Source of the DNA: an uncultured Dokdonia sp.
GTDB lineage: Bacteria; Bacteroidota; Bacteroidia; Flavobacteriales; Flavobacteriaceae
DNA: 64,000 bases
Direction: 5' to 3'
Assembly: GCF_947496725.1 (NCBI RefSeq)
Contig: NZ_CANMDS010000003.1
Coordinates: 434,001 to 498,000 of the forward strand
In this document: in pieces, positions 44,794 to 51,766 of the stretch
Numbering within the stretch: the first letter of the stretch is position 1
Layout of the letters: every line of letters begins with the position of its first letter
The notes under the pieces: model-generated
Database searches by the model: none
Seen by the model: only the letters and a program-made list of their open reading frames with translations
What the model was told of the DNA's origin: nothing
Made by a program: the position numbers and the translations under genes

Positions 44794-45492
44794 ATGAACC
44801 ACTTCAATATTATAACAAGTTTAATTTTATTCGGATTAACCGTCCTTTGTTTTTGGCTACCTTTTAAAGTCGGAAATAAAATAACTGGAATTATAACAGG
44901 GGTTATTTTAAGCTTAACAATTGCTTGGACAATATTAGCTGAATTGGAATTTCTCGTGATTTTCATTTGGCCATTTATTTTGGTCTTTCAAATCATATTT
45001 TTGACTTACTGGACTTTTAGAATATTTAAAAGACCTAAAACTGGAAAATATATCTCATCATTTTTGACTTTAGGTTTTATCTTATTATGTATGTCACCTT
45101 GGATAAGTGACTGGACTTTTAGCAAAAATGACGCTCGAAAGTTATTAGAGAAACATAATATTGAATTAAAAGATGACTTCAAAATTCTGAAAAATGAAAG
45201 TGGTGGATTTATGGACTATGCACACACACTAAAAATTCAAATTTCAGATTCCGACAAATCGAGAATTGCAACGGAAATAAGAGAATCTAAAGGATTTTTA
45301 GAAGTTGAAGATTTTAGAAATAATTTTCCTTCCGCGGACTATGAAACTTTTGAAGAATTAAATTTTGAAACAGAGAATTATCTTAACCGAGAATACTATA
45401 TAAGAGAACCTCTGGAAGATGGAACTGTTCACTTTCACTTTCAACTTTCAAAAACAAAAAACGAATTACAATATATTGGAACTGATGAATAA
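44794..45492 (+). CDS. Membrane protein of unknown function (cassette gene 2)
   Basis: A 232-aa protein. About four membrane segments are in the first 110 residues (IITSLILFGLTVLCFWLPF, ITGIITGVILSLTIAWTILA, FLVIFIWPFILVFQIIFLTY, ISSFLTLGFILLCMSPWI). A soluble C-terminal domain follows (KNESGGFMDYAHTLKIQI onward). No family is recognised. The ATG directly follows the 3' end of repeat B, leaving almost no leader. Codon use is AT-rich. It is bounded by repeats B and C. Confidence 0.7.
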   Translation: MNHFNIITSLILFGLTVLCFWLPFKVGNKITGIITGVILSLTIAWTILAELEFLVIFIWPFILVFQIIFLTYWTFRIFKRPKTGKYISSFLTLGFILLCMSPWISDWTFSKNDARKLLEKHNIELKDDFKILKNESGGFMDYAHTLKIQISDSDKSRIATEIRESKGFLEVEDFRNNFPSADYETFEELNFETENYLNREYYIREPLEDGTVHFHFQLSKTKNELQYIGTDE

Positions 45493-45609
45493 AAAAATAC
45501 TGGCAACGAAGATCTGAGTTAAAAAACCAGTCTACTTCGGCTGCGCTAAGCTCAAGCTTTTAAGCTAATTTTGATCCATAATTCACACCTCAGAGACTTC
45601 CTCACTTTA

Positions 45610-45625
45610 CCCTTTCGCCAAAGCG
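45610..45625. repeat. Degenerate palindrome inside repeat C
   Basis: CCCTTTCGCCAAAGCG: the same altered first arm as in B and D plus a central change. Confidence 0.7.
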
Positions 45626-45683
45626 TCATTCATCTAAATATTCGTATATTAAACTACTAATCAATGAAATAAATGTAATATCA

Positions 45684-45704
45684 ATCCTGATAGTGTGCCA
45701 GAGT
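45684..45704 (+). ncRNA. Weak counterpart hairpin of repeat C (ATAG loop)
   Basis: CTG pairs with CAG around ATAGTGTGC, with one mismatch and then two more pairs outside. It is the weakest of the four. Confidence 0.3.
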
Positions 45705-45756
45705 ACACACGCTTTATGTAGTGGGTTGTTGTACATAGTTTGAAGAACTAAATCAT

Positions 45757-47052
45757 ATGGCTAAAAAAATAGGATTAAAAGAAGCAATCTCTATCGGAAT
45801 CGGTGGTATGGTTGGTGGTGGGATTTTTGCAGTCCTTGGACTTGCAGTATCACTTGCCAAAGGTGGAACGCCAATTGCATTTTTATTTGCTGGGATTTTA
45901 GCATTAATAACATCTTATAGTTATGTTAAGCTATCAAAGAAATATCCTGACAGAGGAGGAACTGTTAAATTCATCAATCAAGGTTTCGGAAAATCAGTTT
46001 TTAGTGGCGGAATTAATAATCTATTGTGGATAAGCTATATTATTATGCTATCTCTTTATGCTTCGGCATTTGGGTCTTACGCGCCAAATTTATTTGAGCT
46101 TACTCAATCAAAAACAATTGATTCACATATCTATGCAAGTGCAATTATAGTTTTAGCCACAGCAATTAATTATTATAGTATTGCAGTCGTTGGTAAAATA
46201 GAATCTTATGCAGTGATTATTAAATTGGTCATTTTAATTTCTTTTATTTTTATTGGTGCTTATGGCTTAATTAGTAATCCAAATATTGCACAACTTGCAA
46301 TCACAAACTGGGAAACACCAATTAAGTTATTTGCTGGCGGAATGGTTATTTTTGTTGCCTATGAGGGATTTGAACTTATTGCTAATGCAGCACCTGATAT
46401 TGTTGATCCCGAAAAGAATATCCCTAGGGCTTATTACTACTCTGTAATATTTGTAATTATTCTATATATCATTATTGCTTTAGTGACAGTAGGCTCACTT
46501 CCTTTTTCAAAAATCGCAACAGCACAAGATTATGTATTGGCAGAAGCGGCAAAACCAATGTTAGGAAAAGCTGGCTTTTCAATTATTACAGTAGCAGCTT
46601 TAATTTCAACTTTTTCAGCAATTAACGCATCTCTTTATGGAGGTAGTAAAGTAAATTATGAGATAGCTGAGGACGATGAACTGCCACATCACTTTTTAGC
46701 AAAACTATGGAATCAACCTATTGGCTTAATGATTACTGCGATTGCCACATTAATTTTAGTGAATGTACTTAAACTTGAAAGTATATCAACAGCAGGTAGC
46801 GTAGGTTTTTTACTCATTTTTGGCGTTGTTAATCTTGTTGGGTATCGATTATCAAAAGAAACTGGCAGTAGTAAAGTAATCCCATTTATAGGTTTTGTTT
46901 TTTGTATGATTGCTACAATTATTTTAATTAATCAACAATACACTTCAAACACAATTGGTGTTATTATTTCTATAGTCATTATTGGATTTTGTTTTTTAAT
47001 GGAATGGATTTATAAAAAGACAGAAAAGAAAACTATGCCCCAAAATAACTGA
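45757..47052 (+). CDS. APC family amino acid permease (cassette gene 3)
   Basis: A 431-aa transporter with 11 or 12 membrane helices. The APC signature is at the N-terminus (EAISIGIGGMVGGGIFAVLG). The helix-6 region FVAYEGFELIANAAPDI carries the family's FxxYxGFE pattern, followed by PRAYYYSVIFVIILYIII. It should exchange or import amino acids across the inner membrane; the substrate is not predictable. It is bounded by repeats C and D and has AT-rich codon use like the other cassette genes, so it may be mobile with them. Confidence 0.9.
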   Translation: MAKKIGLKEAISIGIGGMVGGGIFAVLGLAVSLAKGGTPIAFLFAGILALITSYSYVKLSKKYPDRGGTVKFINQGFGKSVFSGGINNLLWISYIIMLSLYASAFGSYAPNLFELTQSKTIDSHIYASAIIVLATAINYYSIAVVGKIESYAVIIKLVILISFIFIGAYGLISNPNIAQLAITNWETPIKLFAGGMVIFVAYEGFELIANAAPDIVDPEKNIPRAYYYSVIFVIILYIIIALVTVGSLPFSKIATAQDYVLAEAAKPMLGKAGFSIITVAALISTFSAINASLYGGSKVNYEIAEDDELPHHFLAKLWNQPIGLMITAIATLILVNVLKLESISTAGSVGFLLIFGVVNLVGYRLSKETGSSKVIPFIGFVFCMIATIILINQQYTSNTIGVIISIVIIGFCFLMEWIYKKTEKKTMPQNN

Positions 47053-47142
47053 GTAAATAAAATCTACTTCGTCTATCTTCTGCTCGAGTCCTCACCCCTA
47101 TTTCCAATCCATAATTCTAACAGCAGAGACTTCCTCAAATTA

Positions 47143-47158
47143 CCCTTTCGCGAAAGCG
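47143..47158. repeat. Palindrome copy inside repeat D
   Basis: CCCTTTCGCGAAAGCG, identical to the copy in repeat B. Confidence 0.85.
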
Positions 47159-47221
47159 TCATCTTTCTTAAATACTTGTATATTTAGAAAATCAATTAAA
47201 AAACAATCAAATAGGCTCATC

Positions 47222-47249
47222 TGCAGTTCCAATAGTTGTCGGAGCTGTA
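47222..47249 (+). ncRNA. Conserved hairpin of repeat D (ATAG loop)
   Basis: TGCAGTTCC pairs with GGAGCTGTA (two G-T pairs) around a 10-nt loop containing ATAG. The G-T pair of repeat B is G-C here. Confidence 0.5.
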
Positions 47250-47361
47250 CTTGCTTTATGTAAAGTCCTATTTTAAACAATTTGAAATTTACCTCTAGAT
47301 TTCACCCATTATTTTAATGATTTTGTTCTTTTAAGAATGCATTAAAAACTAGTATTTACTA

Positions 47362-48582
47362 ATGAATAGAGAACCTACTTATAAGGAATTAAAGAAGCAA
47401 AATGAATTTTTGCAATTAGAGCTTGATCGAGCAACAGACCAAATTAAACAAGCCCAACGTATCAACGAGAAAGCAAATAGTAGAATCCACTATTTAGAAT
47501 CTACTTTAGATCAATTAGACACATACATCTACATAAAAGACAATCAAAAAAAGTATGTATATGCTAATAAGAAAACACTCAAATTCTTTGAGTGTACAGA
47601 TAACGAACTAAAAGGGAGTGATGACTCAAGCTATTTTCCCAAAGAAACCGTTAAGGTAATATCCAAAATTGACGATAGCATAATAAAGCTTGGGGAGAAC
47701 ACAAATTTTGAAGTAGAATCAAAAGATAACGACGGAAATAGATTAGTATTTTTAGAAATTAAATCTCCCCTATTTGATAAAAATGATAAAAACAAGATAG
47801 TAGGACTGTGCGGAATTTCTACAGACATTACCGAGCGTAAAAAACAAGAAGACGCAATCAAAGAGAACCATTTACAATTAAAACTGCTTAATAAAACTAA
47901 GGATAAATTGTTTTCAATCATTGCCCACGATTTAAGAAGCCCTTTTTATGGTATAAATGGCCTTTCGGAACTACTTATTGAGAATTTAAACAATACGGAG
48001 AATGAAGAAGCTAAAGAATATATTTTTCTAATAAATTCTTTAACCAAGAATACATTAACATTACTAGACAACTTATTAACCTGGGCAAAATCGCAAACTA
48101 AAGAACTTTATTTTAATCCAGAAAAAATCACATTATCAGAAGAAATAGTTGAAGTAATAACTCTGAAAAAATCAATATCAAAAGCCAAAAATATTTCTTT
48201 GAGCTACAGTCCAAAGGATAAAATTGAATTATATACTGATAAGAATATCTTACAAACTATCTTAAGAAATCTAATTTCAAATGCAATAAAATTTACTCAC
48301 GTAGGTGGCAACGTCAATATTTCTGTCACCACAAATAAAGAACTCATTGAAATTTCAGTTTCTGATAACGGAGTTGGGATGAGCGAAGAAACAATTAGTA
48401 AAATCTTTGACTTATCTAATAATACTCCATTGCCAGGCACTAATAATGAACAAGGCTCTGGATTAGGTCTTGTACTTTGCAAAGAATTAGTTGAAAAGCT
48501 TGGTGGGAAATTTTGGGTTGAAAGTAAAGTCGAAAATGGAAGTGATTTTAGATTTACCTTACCTATGTCTATTTCAGAATAA
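47362..48582 (+). CDS. PAS-domain sensor histidine kinase
   Basis: A 406-aa cytoplasmic kinase. Residues 1-50 form a coiled coil. A PAS domain covers about 50-160 (LDTYIYIKDNQKKYVYANKK to GISTDITERKKQE). His189 in LFSIIAHDLRSPFYG is the phosphoacceptor. The ATPase domain has LISNAIKFTH, SDNGVGMSEE and GSGLGLVLCKELVEKLGG. It lies between the cassette array and a LytTR gene 62 bases downstream on the same strand. The LytTR protein has no receiver domain, so direct phosphotransfer to it is unlikely. Confidence 0.9.
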   Translation: MNREPTYKELKKQNEFLQLELDRATDQIKQAQRINEKANSRIHYLESTLDQLDTYIYIKDNQKKYVYANKKTLKFFECTDNELKGSDDSSYFPKETVKVISKIDDSIIKLGENTNFEVESKDNDGNRLVFLEIKSPLFDKNDKNKIVGLCGISTDITERKKQEDAIKENHLQLKLLNKTKDKLFSIIAHDLRSPFYGINGLSELLIENLNNTENEEAKEYIFLINSLTKNTLTLLDNLLTWAKSQTKELYFNPEKITLSEEIVEVITLKKSISKAKNISLSYSPKDKIELYTDKNILQTILRNLISNAIKFTHVGGNVNISVTTNKELIEISVSDNGVGMSEETISKIFDLSNNTPLPGTNNEQGSGLGLVLCKELVEKLGGKFWVESKVENGSDFRFTLPMSISE

Positions 48583-48644
48583 ATAAAAGAGAACAAGCAC
48601 AAATAGAATGCAGCTTCAAATCAGACTAAAATAAACCGTTTCTT

Positions 48645-49484
48645 ATGCAGTGGCTCAAATCACCATATCCTTTGTTACAAAACACTAGATATAAGTGGTT
48701 ATTTGCATTATTGTCAGGTGTTTTTGTTTACCTGTTTTTAATTGTTTTTGAACCTTTTGGTGCGGGACAGTCTATAAATTACAAATATGTATTCTTGGCG
48801 GGTTTTGGAGTTTCCGTTTTTCTGGGTGTTTGTGTAACCTACTTTGTTCTACCTAAATTATTTCCCATATTTTTTCGTCCAGAAAAGTGGACCATAGCTA
48901 AGGAAATTATACTACTATCAACCTGCATCTTGATAATAAGTACTTTTAATTCCTTGCATTATTACTATTGGCGGGGTGATGGCGTCTTTTATAAAACCTT
49001 CTTTAGTTTCCTTAAAATCACTACTTCGATAGGGATTTTCCCTATTGTAGGTTTAATCTTTTTTACAGAACGTACACTTTCAAAACAAAACCTCAATAAA
49101 GCACAATTACTTTCTACTAAGCTACAGCGCCCAGTTGTAGAAGAAACCGTTACAATACAAATACAAGAAGAGAGCGTAAAAGCGACGCCTATTGCAATGC
49201 AATTATCGCAGTTTATATATGCTCAATCTGAAGGGAATTATGTGACGATATTTTATCTAGATGAGAGTACGCTTTCGCGAAAGCTAATTAGGCTTTCTTT
49301 AAAACAACTTGAACTACAATTTGAAAATCACTTTCAAATAAAACGTTGCCACCGCTCCTACCTTATTAATACGGAACATATAATAACTATTGACGGTAAT
49401 GCAAGATCGCTCACTATACAACTAGATAGAGTACCTACGAGCATTCCCGTCTCTAGATCTTTTTCAAAAGCCGACTTTTACTAG
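48645..49484 (+). CDS. LytTR-family DNA-binding protein with four membrane helices
   Basis: A 279-aa regulator. The first 150 residues carry four membrane helices (YKWLFALLSGVFVYLFLIVF, KYVFLAGFGVSVFLGVCVTY, IILLSTCILIISTFNSLHYY, TTSIGIFPIVGLIFFTERTL). The C-terminal 90 residues are a LytTR DNA-binding domain (IYAQSEGNYVTIFYLD, RCHRSYLINTEHIITIDGNA). No receiver domain is present, so it is a membrane-tethered regulator. A palindrome copy inside the LytTR domain is read TLSRKLI. Confidence 0.88.
   Translation: MQWLKSPYPLLQNTRYKWLFALLSGVFVYLFLIVFEPFGAGQSINYKYVFLAGFGVSVFLGVCVTYFVLPKLFPIFFRPEKWTIAKEIILLSTCILIISTFNSLHYYYWRGDGVFYKTFFSFLKITTSIGIFPIVGLIFFTERTLSKQNLNKAQLLSTKLQRPVVEETVTIQIQEESVKATPIAMQLSQFIYAQSEGNYVTIFYLDESTLSRKLIRLSLKQLELQFENHFQIKRCHRSYLINTEHIITIDGNARSLTIQLDRVPTSIPVSRSFSKADFY
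49268..49285. repeat. Palindrome copy inside LytTR gene (LSRK frame)
   Basis: TACGCTTTCGCGAAAGCT: perfect core with the 3' outer arm lost. It is read TLSRKL. Confidence 0.9.
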
Positions 49485-49585
49485 CCTTCCCGTTCATCAC
49501 AAAAGTGGCACATACGTCCCATATTAACATAACGTATTGATTTACAGTCTATTTTTGGGATAAATTAATTTTAAAACATAGACTT

Positions 49586-50134
49586 ATGAAAAAGCGTATA
49601 AACATCTTTTTAATCTTACTGGCAGGCATCTTATTATTAAGCAGCGCCGCTAGTATAGAATCAAACAGAAACAATTCTGACCTCAAAGTAAAACTCGATG
49701 AGGTGGCATCCTATAGTAATGTGCGAGATACAAAAAACCTTGAAGTGTCTGAAGCTGCTGTTGCGTGGCATATGGATCACATTTTTCTAGTTGTAAATCA
49801 GGTATCAAAAGCACTAGAGCAATCTAATGAAAGTGATTATAAAACTAAATTTAATATGAAACGTGCCTATGTATTTACTTTTAATAGAATGCCTAGAGGA
49901 AAAGCCACTGCGCCAGAGGCAGCAAGGCCAAAGGATAATATAGATCTCAATACAATACAAATGCATTATGAACAGGCGCTTGCCACGGTTGATCAATTAT
50001 CTAATCTCCCAGAAAAGAAACATTTTAATCACCCTGTACTCGGTACTCTAAACAGAGATAAAACCATTAAGTTTCTCGCTATTCATACAGAACATCACCT
50101 TAAAATCATACGCGATATTTTAGAAGACAAGTAG
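49586..50134 (+). CDS. DUF1569/DinB-superfamily exported or membrane-anchored protein
   Basis: A 182-aa protein with an N-terminal hydrophobic segment (INIFLILLAGILLLSSAASI), which is a signal peptide or an anchor. The rest is a DinB-like four-helix fold of DUF1569 type: the first metal histidine is in AVAWHMDHIF, and the C-terminal block is FLAIHTEHHLKIIRDIL with two further histidines. Such proteins bind a divalent metal; the substrate is unknown. A TATTTTTG box (49550-49557) precedes it. Confidence 0.78.
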   Translation: MKKRINIFLILLAGILLLSSAASIESNRNNSDLKVKLDEVASYSNVRDTKNLEVSEAAVAWHMDHIFLVVNQVSKALEQSNESDYKTKFNMKRAYVFTFNRMPRGKATAPEAARPKDNIDLNTIQMHYEQALATVDQLSNLPEKKHFNHPVLGTLNRDKTIKFLAIHTEHHLKIIRDILEDK

Positions 50135-50273
50135 CCTACTGATTGTTTTAAGAATAACTCAGTTAGAAACAATATCAAAATTTATAGTGCCCTAAACGAT
50201 AGTAACAAAATCACCCCTTAAGCCTAACTAAGGCACGATAAATGTATATAGGTGCGTGTTTGATAGCAATAGC

Positions 50274-50281
50274 TATCTTTG
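50274..50281 (+). promoter_or_regulatory. -7 box of the TlpA-like gene promoter
   Basis: TATCTTTG matches TAnnTTTG, with the ATG 12 bases later. The -33 element is unclear. Confidence 0.4.
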
Positions 50282-50293
50282 TAACACATACCT

Positions 50294-51028
50294 ATGATGA
50301 TGAAAAAAATACAATGCTTATTTATATTATTCTTTGCGCTAGCTCTTAACGCGCAAGACAACTACTACGTTTTTCAAGGTGACACCTATAATGAGGAGGC
50401 TTTTCAAGCCAAACTAAAATCTATTGAGGAGGTTTATGGTGCGCAAGGAAGCTGGAAATACACAAAAGCCAACTTTAAAGTTCGCCATATGCGTGTGCGT
50501 CAAGACTCAATTATACAAGAGGTAGAAGTGATGCTATCACAATCTAATAGCGCGCCTCTAGACATTAATGTGGGCGTAAATGGATTAATTAATAAACCCC
50601 TACCCGACTTTCAGCTGCAAGATCTTGCAAACGGGCTTAAGTCTAAGGAGAGTTATAATGATAAAATTACACTCATCAACTTGTGGTTTACAAGCTGCCC
50701 TCCTTGTATTGCCGAGATTCCATATCTCAATGATCTTAAAAAGCAATATGAGGGTCGCGTAAATTTTGTAGCCATCACTTTTGAACCAAAAAGCAAAATC
50801 GACGCTTTTTTAACTAAGAAACCTTTTGATTTTGAACACCTAGTAGATGGTGCTAGCTATTTAAAGCAAGATTTAAAAACCAATACGTATCCTAAACTTG
50901 TATTTATGGATCGCAATGGTACTGTGCGCTTTGTAGAAAATGCAGTAATGGCTCAAGGCAGAGGCCCAGCCGCAGAGGTTACAGAAATTCTTAAGGAACA
51001 TCTAGATTACTTACTTGCAGATAACTAA
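50294..51028 (+). CDS. TlpA-like periplasmic thioredoxin
   Basis: A 244-aa exported redox protein with a signal peptide (IQCLFILFFALALNAQ). After an N-terminal extension of about 100 residues, a thioredoxin fold carries the CPPC site in NLWFTSCPPCIAEIP. The cis-Pro is in NTYPKLVFMD. It probably reduces disulfides or serves cytochrome maturation-type or stress reactions in the periplasm. The stop overlaps the start of the hemolysin III gene (TAATG), so the two are translated together. Confidence 0.88.
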   Translation: MMMKKIQCLFILFFALALNAQDNYYVFQGDTYNEEAFQAKLKSIEEVYGAQGSWKYTKANFKVRHMRVRQDSIIQEVEVMLSQSNSAPLDINVGVNGLINKPLPDFQLQDLANGLKSKESYNDKITLINLWFTSCPPCIAEIPYLNDLKKQYEGRVNFVAITFEPKSKIDAFLTKKPFDFEHLVDGASYLKQDLKTNTYPKLVFMDRNGTVRFVENAVMAQGRGPAAEVTEILKEHLDYLLADN

Positions 51029-51678
51029 TGGAAAACACCACAGCCCCAACTCCAGATTACTCCCCTCAAGAGGAACGACTTAATGTTTGGACACACGGTT
51101 TTGGTTTTGTAGCAAGTGTTTTTGGGTTGATATTATTTTGCTTTCGCGAAAGCGTAACTACAACCGCCACCATAAGTCTTATTGTTTTTGGGATAAGTTT
51201 ATGTGTATTATACTTTGCCTCTACAGCTTATCATAGCGCGACAAAACCTTTACGTAGAGCAAGACTTAAAATATTTGATCACGCTGCAATCTATGTACTC
51301 ATTGCGGGCACATACACGCCTTTTACGCTAGTAAGTCTAGATGGAACTACTGGGTGGTGGATTTTTGGGATAGCCTGGTCTATTGCTCTCTTTGGGATTA
51401 TATTAAAACTCTTTTTTACCGGACGATTTGATATCCTTTCTACTATCCTTTATGTGGCGATGGGGTGGCTTATAGTTTTTGCATATAAACCATTACTTGC
51501 AAATCTTCATCCTGCTAGTGTGCAATGGTTATTTGCTGGAGGGATTTTATATACGATAGGGGCTGTGCTTTACAGTATGTCTCGCATTCCTTATAACCAC
51601 GCTATATTCCACGTATTTGTATTGGGAGGATCTTTTGCACATTTTATGGCGGTCTACTTTTATGTAGGAGTTGTTTAG
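51028..51678 (+). CDS. Hemolysin III family (YqfA/PAQR-like) membrane protein
   Basis: A 216-aa protein with seven membrane helices. The motifs ERLNVWTHGFGFVASVFG, YFASTAYHS and the C-terminal AIFHVFVLGGSFAHFMAV hold the family metal ligands (His in each). Hemolysin III members are mostly of unknown true function. A palindrome copy is read as FCFRESVT at the end of the first helix. It is the last gene of the pair with the TlpA-like protein, and a terminator follows. Confidence 0.88.
   Translation: MENTTAPTPDYSPQEERLNVWTHGFGFVASVFGLILFCFRESVTTTATISLIVFGISLCVLYFASTAYHSATKPLRRARLKIFDHAAIYVLIAGTYTPFTLVSLDGTTGWWIFGIAWSIALFGIILKLFFTGRFDILSTILYVAMGWLIVFAYKPLLANLHPASVQWLFAGGILYTIGAVLYSMSRIPYNHAIFHVFVLGGSFAHFMAVYFYVGVV
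51140..51156. repeat. Palindrome copy inside hemolysin III gene (FRES frame)
   Basis: GCTTTCGCGAAAGCGTA, perfect core, read FRESV. It is the only copy in a gene of this window that uses the FRES frame. Confidence 0.9.
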
Positions 51679-51713
51679 ACCATACAGAGACTGTAGTTTT
51701 ACATTATATAAAT

Positions 51714-51749
51714 AAAAAACCGCCTGCAATTTCTTGCAGGCGGTTTTTA
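51714..51749. terminator. Bidirectional terminator between convergent genes
   Basis: AAAACCGCCTGCAA and its complement around a 4-nt loop, with A and T runs on the two sides. Confidence 0.93.
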
Positions 51750-51766
51750 TATGTGGTCGTAAGGTT

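Larger units (their letters stand above)
45493..45756. repeat. Cassette-boundary repeat C between genes 2 and 3
   Basis: The conserved part 45597-45719 aligns with B and D (CTTCCTCACTTTACCCTTTC, then GCTTTATGTAGTGG) but is more diverged. It ends GTTGTACATAGTTTGAAGAA, near the next ATG. The segment before it (TCTACTTCG ... GATCCATAATTC) also matches repeat D, so the shared unit reaches back close to the stop codon. Confidence 0.75.
47053..47361. repeat. Cassette-boundary repeat D after gene 3
   Basis: The conserved part 47130-47261 is near-identical to repeat B. From about 47262 the sequence leaves the family (TAAAGTCCTATTTTAAACAA) but still has AATTTGAA. Bases 47280-47361 are unique AT-rich leader of the histidine kinase gene, so D looks like the right edge of the array. 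Confidence 0.8.

Noticed and set aside
43407-47361. Classical integron
   Set aside because: No tyrosine integrase gene is in the window, and the boundary ends (GTTGTAA, GTTGCTA, GTTGTAC) do not match the attC core GTTRRRY; called cassette-like only.
47362-49484. Histidine kinase and LytTR protein as a cognate two-component pair
   Set aside because: The LytTR protein has membrane helices but no receiver domain, so no phosphoacceptor is available; adjacency alone is not enough.
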